From contig DBTL01000081.1 in NCBI GenBank assembly GCA_002307035.1, positions 1 to 43,226 on the forward strand: DNA of 43,226 bases, given 5' to 3'. The notes below the pieces were generated by a model that worked only from the letters and a program-made list of their open reading frames with translations, did not search any database and was not told the DNA's origin. Numbering within the stretch: position 1 is the first letter of the stretch; every line of letters starts with the position of its first letter. The DNA comes from Bacteroides sp. UBA1317 (lineage in GTDB: Bacteria; Bacteroidota; Bacteroidia; Bacteroidales; Bacteroidaceae). This document shows, in pieces, positions 8,773 through 17,626 of the stretch. The translations under genes were made by a program, and so were the position numbers.

Positions 8773-9786
8773 ATGAGTGAACTAGAATTTGCATCGAAAG
8801 ATTTCAAGAGCGACCAATATGTACGCTGGTGCCCCGGATGTGGTGACCATGCTTTGCTTAATTCGCTCCATAAAGCAATGGCCGAACTCGGCATTGCCCC
8901 TCACAACATTGCAGTGATTTCGGGTATCGGTTGTTCTTCACGCCTGCCTTACTACATGAACACTTATGGATTTCATACCATACATGGGCGTGCCGCTGCA
9001 ATTGCTACAGGTGTAAAAGTAGCCAACCCCGAACTGAGCGTATGGCAAATATCAGGTGACGGAGATGCTCTGGCCATTGGAGGAAACCATTTCATCCATG
9101 TGTTGCGCCGTAATGTGAACATCAATATCGTATTGCTCAACAATCAAATATATGGGTTAACCAAAGGGCAATACTCACCCACCTCTCCCCGTGGTTTTGT
9201 GTCCAAGTCATCTCCCTACGGAACTATAGAAGACCCCTTCCGTCCGGTGGAGCTAACATTTGGTGCACGCGGACACTTTTTCGGACGTTGCGTGGATGTT
9301 GATGGAGCAGCATCTGTGGAAGTGCTCGTTGCTTCAGCTAAACACAAAGGAACTTCTGTGGTAGAAGTATTACAAAATTGCGTTATATTCAACGATGGTT
9401 CTCAATCGACCGTAGCGACAAAAGCCGACCGCGCAAAGAATGCGATCTATCTGAAACAAGGTCAACCAATGATTTTTGGTGAAAACAATGAATACGGATT
9501 GATGCAAGAAGGCTTCGGAATAAAAATCGTGAAGATAGGCGAGAATGGCATTACCGAGAAAGATCTGCTTGTGCATGATGCCCACTGCGAAGACAGCACA
9601 CTGCAAATGAAGTTAGCATTAATGGAAGGCCCTGATTTTCCAATTGCCCTCGGAGTCATTCGCGATGTAGAAAGTCCCAGTTATGACGAATGCGTACATG
9701 CGCAAATAGAAGAAGTTCGTGCTAAGAAAAAAGACCACTCACTGGAAGACTTATTAATGCAAGGCGAAATTTGGGAAGTTAAATAA
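8773..9786 (+). CDS. korB: 2-oxoacid:ferredoxin oxidoreductase subunit beta
   Basis: This is the 337-residue thiamine-diphosphate subunit. CPGCG (20-24) and Cys54 in GIGCSS, together with Cys203 in LQNCVIF, are the likely four ligands of the catalytic 4Fe-4S cluster. GDGDA (95-99) followed by NNQIYGLTKGQ (123-133) is the ThDP/Mg2+ binding signature. It starts one base behind korA, with a clear Shine-Dalgarno GGAGG (8759-8763) inside the end of korA, unusual in this genome and supporting this start and coupled translation. A strong terminator closes the operon. Confidence 0.92.
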   Translation: MSELEFASKDFKSDQYVRWCPGCGDHALLNSLHKAMAELGIAPHNIAVISGIGCSSRLPYYMNTYGFHTIHGRAAAIATGVKVANPELSVWQISGDGDALAIGGNHFIHVLRRNVNINIVLLNNQIYGLTKGQYSPTSPRGFVSKSSPYGTIEDPFRPVELTFGARGHFFGRCVDVDGAASVEVLVASAKHKGTSVVEVLQNCVIFNDGSQSTVATKADRAKNAIYLKQGQPMIFGENNEYGLMQEGFGIKIVKIGENGITEKDLLVHDAHCEDSTLQMKLALMEGPDFPIALGVIRDVESPSYDECVHAQIEEVRAKKKDHSLEDLLMQGEIWEVK

Positions 9787-9817
9787 AACCTCTCCGATTC
9801 TAATTGCATACAAACAT

Positions 9818-9877
9818 AAAATCTCCTTGTTTAAGCTACTCTTTATCATAAGTTAGCGTTAAACAAGGAGATTTTTA
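9818..9877 (+). terminator. Long rho-independent terminator of korAB
   Basis: A perfect 17-bp stem (9818-9834 with 9859-9875), extended inside by GCTA/TAGC, ends in a T run. The left A run and right T run also allow termination from the other strand. Confidence 0.88.
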
Positions 9878-9956
9878 TCTATCTAAGGAATGCAACTCCT
9901 TCTAAAAGAAAAAGGTCATTACTTCCTGTCCGTCATAACAATATATGTAATGCCCC

Positions 9957-9994
9957 ATAACATTATAAGTTATCGCGATATCTTATAATGTTAT
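9957..9994. repeat. Near-perfect palindrome downstream of upp
   Basis: 13-bp arms (9957-9969 and 9982-9994) flank a core that contains the perfect palindrome TATCGCGATA (9971-9980). It begins 7 bases past the upp stop on the minus strand. There is no T run, so it is not a classic terminator; it may stabilise the 3' end of the upp mRNA or bind a protein. Confidence 0.65.
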
Positions 9995-10000
9995 CGCAGC

Positions 10001-10654
10001 TTACTCTTTTTCCCCATAAGCCAAGTCGCCCGCATCACCCAAACCAGGTACAATATACGAATGATCATTGATTTCGGGATCAATCGCCGCACACCAGATA
10101 GTTGTAATGTCCTGAGGAAATACATTGGCAATATGATTTACAGCCTGTTGACTGGCTATTACCGAAACAACATGTATTTCGGCCGGATGCCCCTTGGTGA
10201 GCATCGCCTGATAACTCAACTCCATCGATCCACCGGTAGCAAGCATCGGATCGGTGATAATCAACGTCTTGCCATCAATGCGAGGGGAAGCAATATATTC
10301 TATATGAATGTCAAATTTAAGCGTATCTTTATATTTGCGATAAGCAGACACAAATGCATTTTCAGCGTCATCAAAGTAGCTGAGGAAACCCTGATGAAAA
10401 GGAAGCCCGGCACGCAATATCGTACTAAGAACCAATTTGTTATCAGAAGTATTCACTGAAGCAATGCCCAACGGCGTTTGAACATCTTTAGCAGAATAAG
10501 CAAATGATTTACTTAATTCATAGGCCATTATCTCGCCTATTCGCTGAATGTTACGTCGAAAACGCAAACGATCATTTTGCACCTCTACATTTCTTATCTC
10601 CGCCACATACTGGTTTAATATCGAGTTTGTCTCGCTGAAATTAATTATCTTCAT
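10001..10654 (-). CDS. upp: Uracil phosphoribosyltransferase
   Basis: The 217-residue cytosolic enzyme salvages uracil by making UMP from uracil and PRPP. The PRPP-binding loop TDPMLATGGS is at residues 134-143 and the STILRAGLP segment typical of UPRTases is at 77-85. The C-terminal DAGDLAYGE end is the uracil-binding region. Length is normal (about 205-220). It is monocistronic, with a promoter-like box upstream and a palindrome directly behind the stop. Confidence 0.95.
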   Translation of the reverse strand: MKIINFSETNSILNQYVAEIRNVEVQNDRLRFRRNIQRIGEIMAYELSKSFAYSAKDVQTPLGIASVNTSDNKLVLSTILRAGLPFHQGFLSYFDDAENAFVSAYRKYKDTLKFDIHIEYIASPRIDGKTLIITDPMLATGGSMELSYQAMLTKGHPAEIHVVSVIASQQAVNHIANVFPQDITTIWCAAIDPEINDHSYIVPGLGDAGDLAYGEKE

Positions 10655-10691
10655 ATCTGTTTCACTTTATTTATTCAGTATTTATACGTTG

Positions 10692-10722
10692 CAAAGTAAG
10701 GTATATATTTCCAATCTGCAAC
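10692..10722 (-). promoter_or_regulatory. Probable promoter of upp
   Basis: On the minus strand TTACTTTG (10692-10699, 7 of 8 matches to TAnnTTTG) has GTTG (10719-10722) 19 bases upstream. It lies 38 bases before the upp start. Confidence 0.55.
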
Positions 10723-10813
10723 ATTCAAATTACAGATTTTGTTATCTATATATAAAACGAATTCAATTAAAGAAAAATTTCTTTAATATGATGCTGGTTT
10801 TCAAATAAAGTAT

Positions 10814-10821
10814 TACTTTTG
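10814..10821 (+). promoter_or_regulatory. -7 promoter box of pckA
   Basis: TACTTTTG is an exact TAnnTTTG match. It leaves a leader of about 110 bases before pckA, in which I see no strong hairpin. No clear -33 box is present, which may mean activator dependence. Confidence 0.65.
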
Positions 10822-10938
10822 TAGTCGGTTTACAAGAAAGAGACTTAAAAAACTATTCCTCTTTTTGTACAGCCAAAAAGTAAAGAACTATATAGAATCG
10901 AGATAAATACAATACCAATTTAACTAATTCAAAAGAAA

Positions 10939-12546
10939 ATGGCAAATTTAGATTTAAGCAAGTACGGTATTAGCGGTGCGGTAGAAGTTCTGCACAACCC
11001 GTCTTACGAAACATTGTTCGCTGAAGAGACTAAAGAAAGTCTTCAAGGCTTCGAAAAAGGACAAGTTACTGAGCTAGGCGCAGTAAATGTTATGACGGGC
11101 GTTTACACTGGTCGTTCTCCTAAAGATAAATTCTTCGTAAAAGACGAAACCAGTGAAAACACAGTTTGGTGGACCTCGGAAGAATATAAGAATGACAATA
11201 AACCGGTTACTCCAGCAACTTGGAAGACTCTAAAAGAAATAGCGGTGAAACAACTTTCAAATAAAAAGTTGTTTGTAATGGATACGTTCTGCGGTGCAAA
11301 TGAAAATTCTCGTATCAAAGTACGTTTCATCATGGAAGTGGCTTGGCAAGCTCATTTCGTAAAGAACATGTTCATCCGCCCTACCGCTGAAGAATTAGCT
11401 AACTATGGTGAACCTGATTTCGTTTCATTCAATGCTTCTAAAACCAAAGTTGAAAACTACAAAGAACTTGGATTAAACTCTGAAACAGCAACTGTATTCA
11501 ATTTAACCAGCAAGGAACAAGTTATTATTAACACTTGGTATGGTGGTGAAATGAAAAAAGGTCTGTTCTCATACATGAACTACCGTTTACCATTGGCAGG
11601 TATGGCCTCTATGCACTGCTCAGCAAACACCGACCTTAACAACGAAAACACTGCCATCTTCTTTGGCTTGTCAGGAACAGGTAAGACTACTTTGTCTACT
11701 GACCCAAAACGTCTCTTGATTGGTGATGACGAACACGGATGGGATGAAGAAGGCGTATTCAACTTTGAAGGTGGTTGCTATGCAAAGGTTATCAACCTAA
11801 GTGCTGAAGCTGAACCAGATATCTATGCTGCTATCAGACGTGATGCTCTTCTTGAGAACGTGATTGTTGACGCTAGCGGTAAGATTGATTTCAATGACAA
11901 GAGTGCAACTGAAAATACTCGTGTTTCTTATCCTATCGATCACATCACTAACATCGTTAAGCCAATTTCTAAAGCTCCGGCTGCAAAGAAAGTAATCTTC
12001 CTTTCTGCTGATGCATTTGGTGTATTGCCTCCGGTATCTATCTTAAACGCTGAACAAACTAAATATTACTTCCTTTCTGGTTTCACAGCTAAATTGGCTG
12101 GAACAGAACGTGGTATCACTGAACCAACTCCTACATTCTCAGCTTGCTTTGGTGCTGCATTCTTATCATTGCACCCAACTAAATATGCTGAAGAATTAGT
12201 GAAGAAAATGGATAAATCAGGTGCTAAAGCATACTTGGTTAATACTGGTTGGAATGGTAGCGGCAAACGTATCTCTATCAAAGATACTCGTGGTATCATT
12301 GATGCCATCCTTGACGGTTCTATCGATAAAGCTCCTACCAAATCAATGCCTTATTTCAGCTTTGTTGTTCCTACAGAACTTCCTGGTGTTGATACTAAGA
12401 TCCTTGACCCACGTGATACTTATGCTGATGCAGCTCAATGGGACGAAAAAGCAAAAGATCTTGCAGCTCGTTTCATCAAGAACTTCAGCAAGTTCACTGG
12501 CAACGAAGCCGGAAAAGCTTTGGTTGTTGCCGGTCCTCAACTCTAA
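10939..12546 (+). CDS. pckA: Phosphoenolpyruvate carboxykinase (ATP)
   Basis: The 535-residue cytosolic enzyme interconverts oxaloacetate plus ATP and PEP plus CO2 plus ADP. In Bacteroides it mainly runs toward oxaloacetate, feeding the succinate branch and saving the phosphate bond as ATP (family knowledge). The kinase-1a P-loop GLSGTGKTT is at 243-251 and GDDEHGW, the metal-binding kinase-2 segment, at 262-268. TGRSPKDKF near the N terminus is the substrate-binding motif. Length is normal for the ATP type (about 530-540). The gene has a long leader and its own terminator. Confidence 0.97.
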   Translation: MANLDLSKYGISGAVEVLHNPSYETLFAEETKESLQGFEKGQVTELGAVNVMTGVYTGRSPKDKFFVKDETSENTVWWTSEEYKNDNKPVTPATWKTLKEIAVKQLSNKKLFVMDTFCGANENSRIKVRFIMEVAWQAHFVKNMFIRPTAEELANYGEPDFVSFNASKTKVENYKELGLNSETATVFNLTSKEQVIINTWYGGEMKKGLFSYMNYRLPLAGMASMHCSANTDLNNENTAIFFGLSGTGKTTLSTDPKRLLIGDDEHGWDEEGVFNFEGGCYAKVINLSAEAEPDIYAAIRRDALLENVIVDASGKIDFNDKSATENTRVSYPIDHITNIVKPISKAPAAKKVIFLSADAFGVLPPVSILNAEQTKYYFLSGFTAKLAGTERGITEPTPTFSACFGAAFLSLHPTKYAEELVKKMDKSGAKAYLVNTGWNGSGKRISIKDTRGIIDAILDGSIDKAPTKSMPYFSFVVPTELPGVDTKILDPRDTYADAAQWDEKAKDLAARFIKNFSKFTGNEAGKALVVAGPQL

Positions 12547-12572
12547 TCTAAAGATACAAATTAGATTATATA

Positions 12573-12604
12573 AAAAGGCGATTCCCTCAGGGGAGTCGCC
12601 TTTT
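12573..12604 (+). terminator. Rho-independent terminator of pckA
   Basis: A 14-bp stem (12573-12586 with 12591-12604, one G-T pair) with loop TCAG ends in TTTT, 26 bases past the pckA stop. Confidence 0.88.
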
Positions 12605-12626
12605 CTGTTCACGCATATCTATAAAT

Positions 12627-12664
12627 AAAAAAGTTCGATAAGATTTCTCTTACCGAACTTTTTT
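12627..12664. terminator. Bidirectional terminator between pckA and typA
   Basis: A 17-bp stem (12627-12643 with 12648-12664, one mismatch) with a 4-base loop has an A run on the left and a T run on the right. It can stop typA on the minus strand and back up the pckA terminator on the plus strand. Confidence 0.87.
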
Positions 12665-12697
12665 ATACTAAAATACTCTGTTTAAGCGAGTATGATA

Positions 12698-14494
12698 TTA
12701 TCTATTTGAGCGCTTACGTTCATTCTCATCAAGAATAACCTTACGCATACGCATAGCTTTAGGAGTAACCTCTACGTATTCATCCTCTTTAATATATTCC
12801 AGGGCCTCTTCCAAAGAGAACTGAACAGGAGGAATAATGCGAGCTTTATCATCAGTACCGGAAGCACGCGTATTAGTCAACTTCTTGGATTTAGTTACAT
12901 TAACCACCAAGTCACTTTCTTTTGCATGCTCACCAACTACCTGACCGGCATACACATCTTCCTGAGGAAAAATAAAGAAGCGTCCACGATCCTGCAATTT
13001 ATCAAGAGCATAAGCGAAAGCATTACCGGCTTCCATCGCAACGATAGAACCATTAGAACGTCTTTCAATCTCACCCTTGTACGGTTGATATTCTTTGAAA
13101 CGGTGTGCCATGATGGCTTCACCGGCAGAAGCCGTAAGTACGTTGGTACGAAGACCGATGATACCACGTGAAGGCATATTAAATTCGAGGTTAATACGTT
13201 CACCGGTATTCTCCATAAGCACCATTTCACCTTTACGACGAGTAACCATATCAATAATCCTACTTGAGTATTCTTCAGGAACATTAATAGTTAACTCTTC
13301 AATCGGCTCATTTTTCTTACCGTCAATGGTTTTATAAAGAACTTGTGGCTGACCAACCTGCAACTCGTATCCTTCACGACGCATCGTTTCTATCAGTACG
13401 GACAAGTGAAGTACACCACGTCCATAAACAAGCCATTTACCATCCTCCTCACTTTTATGCACACGCAAAGCCAGGTTCTTATCCAGCTCTTTCATCAAAC
13501 GATCGTTAATGTGACGGGAAGTTACATACTTACCATCTCTACCATAGAAAGGAGAGTCATTGATACTGAACAACATGCTCATTGTAGGTTCATCAATGGC
13601 AATAGGTGGCAATGCCTCCGGATTTTCAAAATCACAGATTGTATCACCAATGTCGAAGCCTTCAATACCAACCAATGCACAGATATCACCCGAAGAAACT
13701 TCGGTAATCTTGGCTCTTCCGAGACCCTCAAACACGTGAACTTCTTTTATTTTAGATTTCACGAAGCGACCATCTCTTTTTGCTAAAGAGACATTCATTC
13801 CTTCTTTCAGTACTCCGCGATGCACACGGCCCACAGCAATACGTCCGGTATATGAAGAATAATCAAGCGAAGTTATCAGCATTTGTGGTGTTCCTTCCAA
13901 ATGTTCAGGAGCAGGAATATTCTCAATGATGCAATCAAGCAAAGGAATAATATTATCAGTAGGTTCTTTCCAATCAACACTCATCCAGCCATTCTTAGCC
14001 GAGCCATATATCGTTGCGAAATCAAGTTGTTCTTCAGTAGCATCCAAACTAAACATGAGGTCGAAAACCATTTCATGCACTTCATCGGGACGGCAGTTTG
14101 GCTTATCTACCTTATTAATAACAACAATAGGTTTCAAACCTATCTGAATCGCTTTCTGAAGCACAAAACGTGTTTGAGGCATCGGACCTTCAAAAGCATC
14201 AACAAGCAAAATGCAGCCGTCGGCCATATTCAGTACACGTTCCACTTCACCACCAAAGTCGCTGTGCCCCGGAGTATCGATAATATTAATTTTAGTTCCG
14301 CCATAATTGATGGAAACATTCTTAGAAAGAATTGTTATCCCTCTTTCGCGCTCCAAATCATTGTTATCCAGAATTAATTCACCACTCGCCTGATTGTCAC
14401 GGAACAAATGTCCAGCCAAAAGCATCTTATCAACAAGTGTTGTTTTCCCATGGTCGACATGGGCAATAATTGCAATGTTTCTAATATTTTGCAT
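12698..14494 (-). CDS. typA: Ribosome-associated translational GTPase TypA/BipA
   Basis: The 598-residue elongation-factor-like GTPase acts on ribosomes, in 50S assembly and stress or low-temperature growth. G1 AHVDHGKT is at 11-18, the switch RGITI at 51-55, DTPGH at 73-77 and NKVD at 127-130. EF-G-like domains and the TypA C-terminal domain follow. The open frame extends 17 codons further upstream (to 14545), but a perfect -7 box (14516-14523) lies inside that extension. The ATG at 14494, which gives the family-standard MQNIRNIAIIAHVDHG start, is therefore used. It is divergent from rpsO. Confidence 0.96.
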   Translation of the reverse strand: MQNIRNIAIIAHVDHGKTTLVDKMLLAGHLFRDNQASGELILDNNDLERERGITILSKNVSINYGGTKINIIDTPGHSDFGGEVERVLNMADGCILLVDAFEGPMPQTRFVLQKAIQIGLKPIVVINKVDKPNCRPDEVHEMVFDLMFSLDATEEQLDFATIYGSAKNGWMSVDWKEPTDNIIPLLDCIIENIPAPEHLEGTPQMLITSLDYSSYTGRIAVGRVHRGVLKEGMNVSLAKRDGRFVKSKIKEVHVFEGLGRAKITEVSSGDICALVGIEGFDIGDTICDFENPEALPPIAIDEPTMSMLFSINDSPFYGRDGKYVTSRHINDRLMKELDKNLALRVHKSEEDGKWLVYGRGVLHLSVLIETMRREGYELQVGQPQVLYKTIDGKKNEPIEELTINVPEEYSSRIIDMVTRRKGEMVLMENTGERINLEFNMPSRGIIGLRTNVLTASAGEAIMAHRFKEYQPYKGEIERRSNGSIVAMEAGNAFAYALDKLQDRGRFFIFPQEDVYAGQVVGEHAKESDLVVNVTKSKKLTNTRASGTDDKARIIPPVQFSLEEALEYIKEDEYVEVTPKAMRMRKVILDENERKRSNR

Positions 14495-14515
14495 ATAATA
14501 CCTATTATTTGGCTG

Positions 14516-14523
14516 CAAAGGTA
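14516..14523 (-). promoter_or_regulatory. -7 promoter box of typA
   Basis: On the minus strand TACCTTTG is an exact TAnnTTTG match, 21 bases before the chosen typA ATG. Its position rules out the longer open frame as the translated form. Confidence 0.75.
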
Positions 14524-14544
14524 CGAAAATTGGATTATAAATCA

Positions 14545-14574
14545 TTGTGAAGCCAAAAATAATATCTATCTTTG
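14545..14574 (+). promoter_or_regulatory. Promoter of rpsO
   Basis: TTG (14545-14547), a 19-base spacer and TATCTTTG (14567-14574, exact) give a strong promoter. The leader before rpsO is about 35 bases. Confidence 0.8.
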
Positions 14575-14614
14575 CCGCTCAAAGAATTTTTATATATCTA
14601 ACAAACTAAGAATT

Positions 14615-14884
14615 ATGTATTTAGATCCAGCTAAAAAAGCAGAAATCTTTGGAAAGTACGGAAAGTCTAACTCTGATACTGGCTCAACTGAGGCCCAGAT
14701 AGCTTTGTTTTCATACCGTATTTCTCACCTGACTGAGCACATGAAGCTCAACAGAAAAGATTATAGTACAGAAAGAGCTTTGACAATGTTGGTAGCAAAG
14801 CGTCGCAGATTGCTAAACTACCTGATGGACAAAGATATCACAAGATATCGTGCTATCATCAAAACTCTTGGTCTTAGAAAGTAA
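14615..14884 (+). CDS. rpsO: 30S ribosomal protein S15
   Basis: The 89-residue protein binds the central domain of 16S rRNA and helps form bridge B4. It starts MYLDPAKKAEIFGKYG and shows the S15 hallmarks GSTEAQIALFSYRISHLTEHMK, DYSTERAL and LVAKRRRLLNYL (written here in parts: GSTEAQIA near 20-27, RRRLLNYL near 64-71). The length equals the family standard. The frame is open upstream to 14408, but the promoter at 14545-14574 lies inside that extension, so the ATG at 14615 is the start. Confidence 0.98.
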   Translation: MYLDPAKKAEIFGKYGKSNSDTGSTEAQIALFSYRISHLTEHMKLNRKDYSTERALTMLVAKRRRLLNYLMDKDITRYRAIIKTLGLRK

Positions 14885-14907
14885 GCAATTACCTCTAGAC
14901 AGAAAGC

Positions 14908-14945
14908 AAAAAAAACCATCCTTAACTTTAAGGGTGGTTTTTTTT
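14908..14945 (+). terminator. Rho-independent terminator of rpsO
   Basis: A stem of A run plus CCATCCTTAA pairs with TTAAGGGTGG plus T run (one G-T pair), ending in more than eight T's. Confidence 0.9.
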
Positions 14946-15037
14946 GCTCCAAAGTTACACCTTCACGGTTCACTAACACCAACATAAAAATAAAGAAAGC
15001 CTTGCCTTCCCTTTTGAAGACAGCTCTTATCCAACAA

Positions 15038-15095
15038 CAACATGGGGATGTTGCATCTTTCAAAATGGGGATGTTATTATACACAACATCCCCAT
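15038..15095. terminator. Terminator-like hairpins with duplicated arm behind the TonB receptor gene
   Basis: ATGGGGATGTT occurs at 15042-15052 and 15065-15075, and its complement AACATCCCCAT at 15085-15095. Either upstream copy can pair with the third. The first copy can also fold on itself (CAACAT/ATGTTG around GGGG, 15038-15053). T runs follow on both strands (CTTTTTG after 15095 on plus, TTTTG on minus). It probably ends the minus-strand receptor gene and backs up rpsO. Confidence 0.7.
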
Positions 15096-15141
15096 CTTTT
15101 TGATATAAATTATATGCTAAAACTTTGGTCGATTAGCAACA

Positions 15142-17448
15142 TCAAAAACTGAATTTGCCACCTATGAAGAAGCTTCTTGGCATGGATGGACCGTAAATAT
15201 ATCCGGAATCCCGATCCTTTCCTTTATCAAAATCTGATTGGTAAGCATCAAATATATTCTGAATTCCTCCGTTCAATTGAAAGTTCACTCCATCAACGAC
15301 TGCAATATCATACGCCAGCTTCAGATTCAAATCGAAGAAATCCGGGGTTGTTACAGCCACATCTTGATCTACACCCGAACCGGCAGCATGCTGAACAAGC
15401 ATTGTTCCCGTATATGTACCAGATAAAGAGGCTTTCAGATCTTTCATCGGATTCACCGTAGCAGTAAGGTATCCGTACGTATTTGGCGTACGAAACATTT
15501 TGGTCTCAGCTTTTACTGATTCATCCTCACTCCATTGTTCCGGATTTTTATAATGACTTTGTTGCAATGTCACCCCTGCTTGTAACTGGAATGACGACGT
15601 AAAAATAGCACGTCCTTCAAGATTAATCCCCATCACTTTGGCCCCCGAACCGTTATAGCGCTCTTTCACCGCATTACCCTTATCGTCTAATTCTTCAAGT
15701 TTTCTTAATGCAAACACATCTCTTAGATCAGTGTAGAAACCCTCCATCAGCAAATTTGTCTGCACATGTCCGAAGGTATGGTACATATCAGCAGAGACAC
15801 TAAGGCTATTCGATTTTTCTTCCTTCAGACCATCTACCAACCGGATAACCTGTCGCTCTCCATTGACCACAGCAATATGCAGGTCTTCGTCAAAAGCTTG
15901 TGGAGCACGAAAGCCGGTTGAATAATTTAAACGGAAATTAATGTTTTTATTGGGATTGAATCTTAACGTAGCCCGAGGACTCAAGATAACATGATCTATC
16001 ATATTATGCTTATCAGCTCTTGCCCCAATTAAAAAGCCCCAACGATCTGTCTTCCATTCGTTTTGCACGAAGCCACTCCAGATTCTCACCGTTTGGTTCA
16101 AGTAATGATCATAACCAACGGAAATATCTTCCATTCCATCATAGCTAAATTCAGCTCCTCCGGTAAATTCAGCAGGCATAAACAAAAGTTTATCCCAACT
16201 ATGAGCATATTGTGCTCCGGACACAACAGCAAGATCAGTTGTAGTGCCATAAGCGTTAGGATCTTGGTTACTTCCATAATAACTTTTTCGGTCAGTATTT
16301 TGAAGAGAAGTATAGATATTGAAGTGATCGGTATTCTCTCTTGAAAACAAATCAAAGCTAACTCCGCCGCCATTGATATTATGTTCCGTCTGTTCGGTGA
16401 TGTCAGCCTCATGTGCCGGAAGATTTAACGAGTTACCTCCCCGACGAAATTCGTTGATTCCATGATACTCGAATGTCAATTTTGAATAAGTACCTGTTTT
16501 CAGAAAGGCTCTTGCACCAACCGTCTTATTTTTCAATTCCGGCAATTCGGTGAAACCATCTCCATTATGATCGTATCCGGATCGGGAACGACTTTGCCCG
16601 AAGACATAAACCCCGGCCTTTCCACTTGCTGAAACCAATGAAGCATTCATTGTTGTGTTATTATCAAAATCGCTATTACCAATAGAAGTCAGTGTGTGAG
16701 ACAATTCAGCACTATTGCGAGTAGGATCTTTTGTAATCACATTAACGACGCCACCAATAGCAGAGGAACCAAATAATGCTGATCCACCACCACGGATCAC
16801 CTCAACACGTTCTATCATATTGGCAGGAATTTGCTCCAACCCGTACACTCCGGTAAGCGAAGTAAAGATTGGTCGAGAGTCCATTAAAATCTGAGAATAA
16901 TGTCCATCGAGTCCGTTAATACGCACTTGATTAAACCCACAGTTCTGGCAATCGTTCTCCACCCGTACACCCGGTTGAAAAGATAAGGCTTGCGACAGAC
17001 AAGCCGCATTGGTCGATTCAAATAATTTAGAGTCAAGCACATGCACCAAAGCAGGTGCCAAGCGACGATACGTTTCATTTCTATTCGCAGTCACCACCAC
17101 ACCTTCTAGTGACACAAGGTCTTCTTCTATTTCAAAATTCAATTCAAGAGTTTTCCCTTTTTTTAGTGACACAGGTTTCTGGATCGTCTTATAACCTATC
17201 GCTTTCACTTCCACCACGAAATTGCCCTCGGGTAAGTTCCTCAGAAAATAATGACCAGTCTGGTCAGTCGACGTCCCAATAGTTGTTCCTCTTAGAACAA
17301 CATTGATATACGATAAGTGTTCTTGCGTCTTCTTGTCAACCACATGGCCAACGATGTTAGCATCCGATGCTCTCAATTCCGAAGAATCTGCTTTCGCTGA
17401 GGTAAACACACAGCTAAGGCAGATCAATATAATAATCAATCTACTCAT
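15142..17448 (-). CDS. TonB-dependent outer-membrane receptor with carboxypeptidase-regulatory-like domain
   Basis: The 768-residue product has a signal peptide (about 1-20) and a CarboxypepD_reg-like beta-sandwich (about 32-108). A plug domain follows (about 118-240; IERVEVIRGGGSALFGSSAIGGVV in two parts, IERVEVIRGG and ALFGSSAIGG), then a 22-strand barrel ending in aromatic F-S-F. It imports a scarce ligand through the outer membrane with TonB energy. The plug carries a CxxC (Cys167, Cys170, in NDCQNCG) seen in haem/metal-type receptors such as HmuR relatives. There is no SusD partner, so a metal or metal chelate is more likely than a glycan. The 178-base gap upstream holds a 7-bp hairpin (17492-17498 with 17515-17521) and no ORF. 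A His-rich membrane protein gene precedes it. Confidence 0.88.
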   Translation of the reverse strand: MSRLIIILICLSCVFTSAKADSSELRASDANIVGHVVDKKTQEHLSYINVVLRGTTIGTSTDQTGHYFLRNLPEGNFVVEVKAIGYKTIQKPVSLKKGKTLELNFEIEEDLVSLEGVVVTANRNETYRRLAPALVHVLDSKLFESTNAACLSQALSFQPGVRVENDCQNCGFNQVRINGLDGHYSQILMDSRPIFTSLTGVYGLEQIPANMIERVEVIRGGGSALFGSSAIGGVVNVITKDPTRNSAELSHTLTSIGNSDFDNNTTMNASLVSASGKAGVYVFGQSRSRSGYDHNGDGFTELPELKNKTVGARAFLKTGTYSKLTFEYHGINEFRRGGNSLNLPAHEADITEQTEHNINGGGVSFDLFSRENTDHFNIYTSLQNTDRKSYYGSNQDPNAYGTTTDLAVVSGAQYAHSWDKLLFMPAEFTGGAEFSYDGMEDISVGYDHYLNQTVRIWSGFVQNEWKTDRWGFLIGARADKHNMIDHVILSPRATLRFNPNKNINFRLNYSTGFRAPQAFDEDLHIAVVNGERQVIRLVDGLKEEKSNSLSVSADMYHTFGHVQTNLLMEGFYTDLRDVFALRKLEELDDKGNAVKERYNGSGAKVMGINLEGRAIFTSSFQLQAGVTLQQSHYKNPEQWSEDESVKAETKMFRTPNTYGYLTATVNPMKDLKASLSGTYTGTMLVQHAAGSGVDQDVAVTTPDFFDLNLKLAYDIAVVDGVNFQLNGGIQNIFDAYQSDFDKGKDRDSGYIYGPSMPRSFFIGGKFSF

Positions 17449-17626
17449 TTTTTACTTCTATTTAATTAAAGACAAAATATTCATTTCTGCAGCAGTGCTC
17501 AACCATTTATAGTGGCACTGCCCAATCACAATACACAAAGAGATCACTTCATCAAAACTCAATAATGATGAAACACAACAAGCTTAAGTCAGGTTCTTTG
17601 GCTTGAAGAAAGCGATAGCTTCATGT

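Noticed and set aside
14408..14614. N-terminal extension of S15
   Set aside because: It overlaps both divergent promoters and has no S15 similarity; the standard MYLDPAKK start is at 14615.
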